The notes beneath the pieces are model-generated. The model had not been told where the DNA came from and did not search any database. It saw only the letters and a program-made list of their open reading frames with translations. Position numbers and translations under genes: made by a program. Positions 61,076 through 64,000 of a stretch of DNA of 64,000 nt are shown piece by piece (positions within the stretch are counted from its first letter, which is position 1; each line of letters starts with the position of its first letter). The stretch comes from Megamerina dolium (Eukaryota; Arthropoda; Insecta; Diptera; Megamerinidae): positions 55,590,508-55,654,507 of the forward strand of contig OY978528.1 in the NCBI GenBank assembly GCA_963854835.1. Direction: 5' to 3'.

Positions 61076-61600
61076 TTTGTATGGGAGGTAGGTGTAATTT
61101 TCATCTGATTTCACCCCATTCACAAATATGTTTATTCAACTGTAAATAAGATCGTATGTGCTGAGTTTGAACTTGATGACTTTATATTTCCATGCGCAAA
61201 GTATGAAAGCATGCATACGAAAGTATATGTTTGTATGGGAGGTAGGAGTAAATTTTATCCGATTCAACCCATTTTCGAATATGCCTATTGGTTGATAAAT
61301 ATAATAGTGCATACTAAGTTTCAGTTTGATAAATTAATATTCTCGTGAGCAAAGTGTGAAAAAGCACGTTAAATTATATTCTTTTGTATGTGAGGTAGAC
61401 TTAGTTTTCATCCGATTTCAGCTATTTTTGAACATATTAATTCTGTGGTCATATTATTTTTATGCACCATGTTTCCAGTTCTATTGCTTTGAATTTTCGA
61501 CTGTAATATGGACAAATATTCACATATTCACATATATATTTCCCATACATATTTTGTATGGGAGGAATGCATTGTTTTCATTCATTTACGTCCATCTTCC
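61076..61600 (+). repeat. About 155-bp tandem family (TTTGTATGGGAGGTAG type)
   Basis: Four units start with TTTGTATG(G/T)GAGG at 61076, 61230, 61382 and 61553 (periods 154, 152, 171). Each is followed by a TTTTCATC(T/C)GATTTCA-like block. The 17095-17660 cluster is the same family on the other strand. Similar TTTGTATGGG words occur within the DINE-1-like units, but the surrounding sequence differs. Confidence 0.8.
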
Positions 61601-63497
61601 GATATATTTATTTTGTATTAAAAATATGTGGGTGCCGTAGTTTCGCCTATTTCCGAACTCATCCGCTCATTGGTAGAAACTGTCTTCAGAACTTTGTCCA
61701 TATAGGGAACACTCTAATGTAACTATATAGTTATACAGGTATACAGAATACATACATAGTCATACGTGTAGCTAGTACACTTTGCTATTAAACGGAAAAT
61801 CCTTATTGCATACAAATGATACATCCCCCATTTCTTCTATGAAGAATATGAAGTCAAAATGTCAAATGCACCAACACAGCAAATGTGTGGTATATTGGTA
61901 GCAGCATCATCATCAGTGACACTGGCATTAGTAGCAGCCACCAAATACTATGATTTATAAAATACAATACTCGTATAAAACGAGATCAAAGTACGATGAA
62001 CGCGATGTACGCTTAAAGTAAATGTTCGCACGTGCAATGCAGATGATACATGTAGTTTTGAATGTTTAGGAGTGCGTACGAATTCTAAAGATCATTTTAT
62101 TATTACACCACAGTGATTTGGCATATTATATATTTGTTGATTTATTAATATTATGATAATGATAATTATGATATTAATTAATATTTGAATTTTGATAGGA
62201 TGCTTAAAATCAGATTGACAATGTGACTTTTTTATACTCTGAAGATTATTTAAAAACATTTTGCAAAAGACTGAGAGAATAAAAATCACTTAGCTCGATT
62301 GACCTGTAAAAAGAAAAATCTGAAGAAAGAAATGGGATATTTTTGATTTGTAACTTGAATTCATCCTCAGGGTATTCCATTTATTAACCAACATGGGTGC
62401 GTTGGGGTCGGAAATGTTTGGATTTAATCATATGGCTTTTGAATTTTATATACATAGTTGGTACTGTTGAGAAGAAATAATGAGGACCAAATATAGGAAT
62501 GCATTCCTAATAATACCCATTAAAGTATAATTTATAGGTTTTAGTCAAACAAAATCCAACAAATTGCCATCTAACATTCCATTAACTGCTTCTAAAAGAA
62601 TTTCTATATACATAGTTATTATATTTTTGTAAAATTAATATTAAAACGTCACAAAACTCTTAAAATATTATTAATATTATACTTAAAGATTATGTTCGCA
62701 TATTGTCATGCAAGTTATATATACATTTCTATTGTTTTCATAGTCAATGCTATCCACATAGCAAACAGCTGTTGCAGAATTTCCTGATATATGTTATGTA
62801 ATTGTACTCGTGTGTTGCATTCATGTCAAAATGCCAATTCATGTAACTTTATTGTCACTTCTTTTATGGACTATATATGAGTAGTATGTATGTACATATA
62901 TTGGTACCTACCATTACATCTAAATATTACAACTGCAGTTTCTTTCATTTCATGGTTATTCTCTTCATCAACAACATATTTGATGTCATTATAACGAACG
63001 TGCTTTGCATTGCAATTACGAGTTTAGTACAAAATATATATTAGAAGATGATGAAGAGATGCACACAGAAATGAGTGTATACGTGTATGCATACATATCT
63101 TCATATATACAAGTATACTTGTAGAAAAGGAGCATTAAATAAATTTAACTTGCACATTCTTATACACATACATATATATGTACGAGTACATGATCATATG
63201 CGTACTATGGAACACAAGCGATCGCATAAGGTTGGTGACATATCTTGTGGTTACTTACCATTGTCATTATGATTATTGCATCATCGTTATTCACATTATT
63301 ACTTTTTAAAGTATTATCACAAATTTCAAGCAAAAAAAAAAATTACGTATGTACAATACAAACGTTAATATAACCATTATCAATATGTTTTTCGTGATAT
63401 TTTTAAATATCTTCTCTCTTATGAATAACACAACCATTATAGTGTAGATTTAAAAAAATGAAGCTACTTTAAAATGCTTTTATTATGTTCATATATA
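61601..63497. other. AT-rich non-coding stretch
   Basis: No gene or element recognised; scattered TATA/ACATAC tracts and an A-run near 63333. Confidence 0.55.
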
Positions 63498-63499
63498 TA

Positions 63500-64000
63500 T
63501 TGGGTGTTCGGAAAAGTTCGGTTACAAATTTGACCAAAAATGAAACAGTTTTTTCTTATATTTGAAACGGCCTTTATTAAACCAAATATGTGTCGTTTTC
63601 ATTGATAACCTTTTGCCATTTTTTAGGTAAAACCATTATTCCATTTGAGTAGAACTTCTGGGTTTTCCGAGCGAAAAACTGATCCAAGTGGGTTTTGCAA
63701 GCCTCTACGGAATTCAAATTTACACCATTAAAAGAGTTGTGTAGAGATTGAAACAAATAATCATCTGAAGCTACAAGGTCCGAGCTATATGGTGGATGCA
63801 GCAAAACTTCTCAGCCAAGCTCTCTCCGTTTCTGCCGGCTCATCAAAGATCTCATTAATTGTTGACAGTAGAGATCAATATCAATCGTTTGACTATATTG
63901 TAGAAGCTCATAATGAACAATTCCCTTCCAATCCCACCAGATACACACCATTATCTTTCTTGGTGTCAATCCTGGCTTTGCCATCGTTTGCGAAGCGTTA
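63500..64000 (-). mobile_element. Mariner-like element running off the window end
   Basis: Begins with TTGGGTGTTCGGAAAAGTTC after TA (63498-63499), a plausible terminal repeat. The minus strand, reading in from the window end, encodes a mariner transposase: AKPGLTPRKIMVCIWWDWKG, IVHYELLQYSQTIDIDLYCQ, QLMRSLMSRQ. It then jumps directly to KRRELG, stop, EVLLHPPYSSDLVASDDYLF and a normal C-terminus (TQKFYSNGIMVLPKKWQKVI). The block that should carry the second catalytic Asp (HxDN) is deleted. The first catalytic block and N-terminus lie beyond base 64000. A distinct lineage from the other mariners here by its end sequence. Confidence 0.88.

Overview
The window looks like non-coding nuclear DNA of a fly. 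It is AT-rich, with long stretches lacking long open frames, many TA/CA/CAA-type microsatellites and a dense, layered set of old transposable elements. I found no convincing host protein exon, rRNA gene or functional tRNA gene. Every protein-like signal I could identify comes from a transposon. The mixture (several mariner lineages, jockey-like and RNase H-bearing non-LTR retrotransposons, a DINE-1/Helentron-like repeat with TATACCC termini, a (GGAC)n microsatellite and GGGCGTGG-rich tandem units) suggests a higher dipteran, perhaps a tephritid fruit fly. That placement is an inference from repeat content only.

Layout. 1-1.7 kb: jockey-clade remnant split by a 550-bp mariner with clean TA duplications. 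1.7-7.2 kb: AT-rich DNA with simple repeats. 7.2-8.4 kb: decayed DD37D (maT-like) mariner. 8.4-12.8 kb: simple repeats and a 75-bp exact duplication. 12.8-15 kb: a 173-bp retro-insert with a 12-bp target duplication, then a decayed jockey-like element. 16.7-17.7 kb: two minisatellite-like families that recur later. 18.3-19.9 kb: first DINE-1/Helentron-like copy. 20.6-29.9 kb: LINE tail, 184-bp tandem repeats, a 5'-truncated jockey-like insertion with a 10-bp target duplication, and two mariner remnants. 30-34 kb: an internally deleted DD41D element and a maT-like element split by a tRNA-derived SINE. 36.5-41.2 kb: a DD34D mariner with both ends, a LINE remnant, SINE fragments and another DD34D element. 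42.5-47.5 kb: a DD41D remnant, a nearly intact DD41D element (44.5-45.7 kb), another SINE and an RNase H-type LINE remnant. 49.8-58.9 kb: a repeat cluster, an RNase H-bearing LINE, a deleted DD41D element, the second DINE-1-like copy and two DD34D mariners. 61-61.6 kb: a tandem family also seen at 17 kb. 63.5 kb to the end: a mariner running off the window.

The elements do not form a pathway. Together they record successive waves of insertion. Nesting gives relative ages (mariner after jockey at 1 kb, SINE after maT-like element at 33 kb), and target duplications confirm several insertions. The least decayed protein is the DD41D transposase at 44.6-45.6 kb. It keeps all three catalytic aspartates and is broken visibly only by two small indels. 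Large gaps hold only AT-rich sequence and microsatellites and could be intergenic or intronic.
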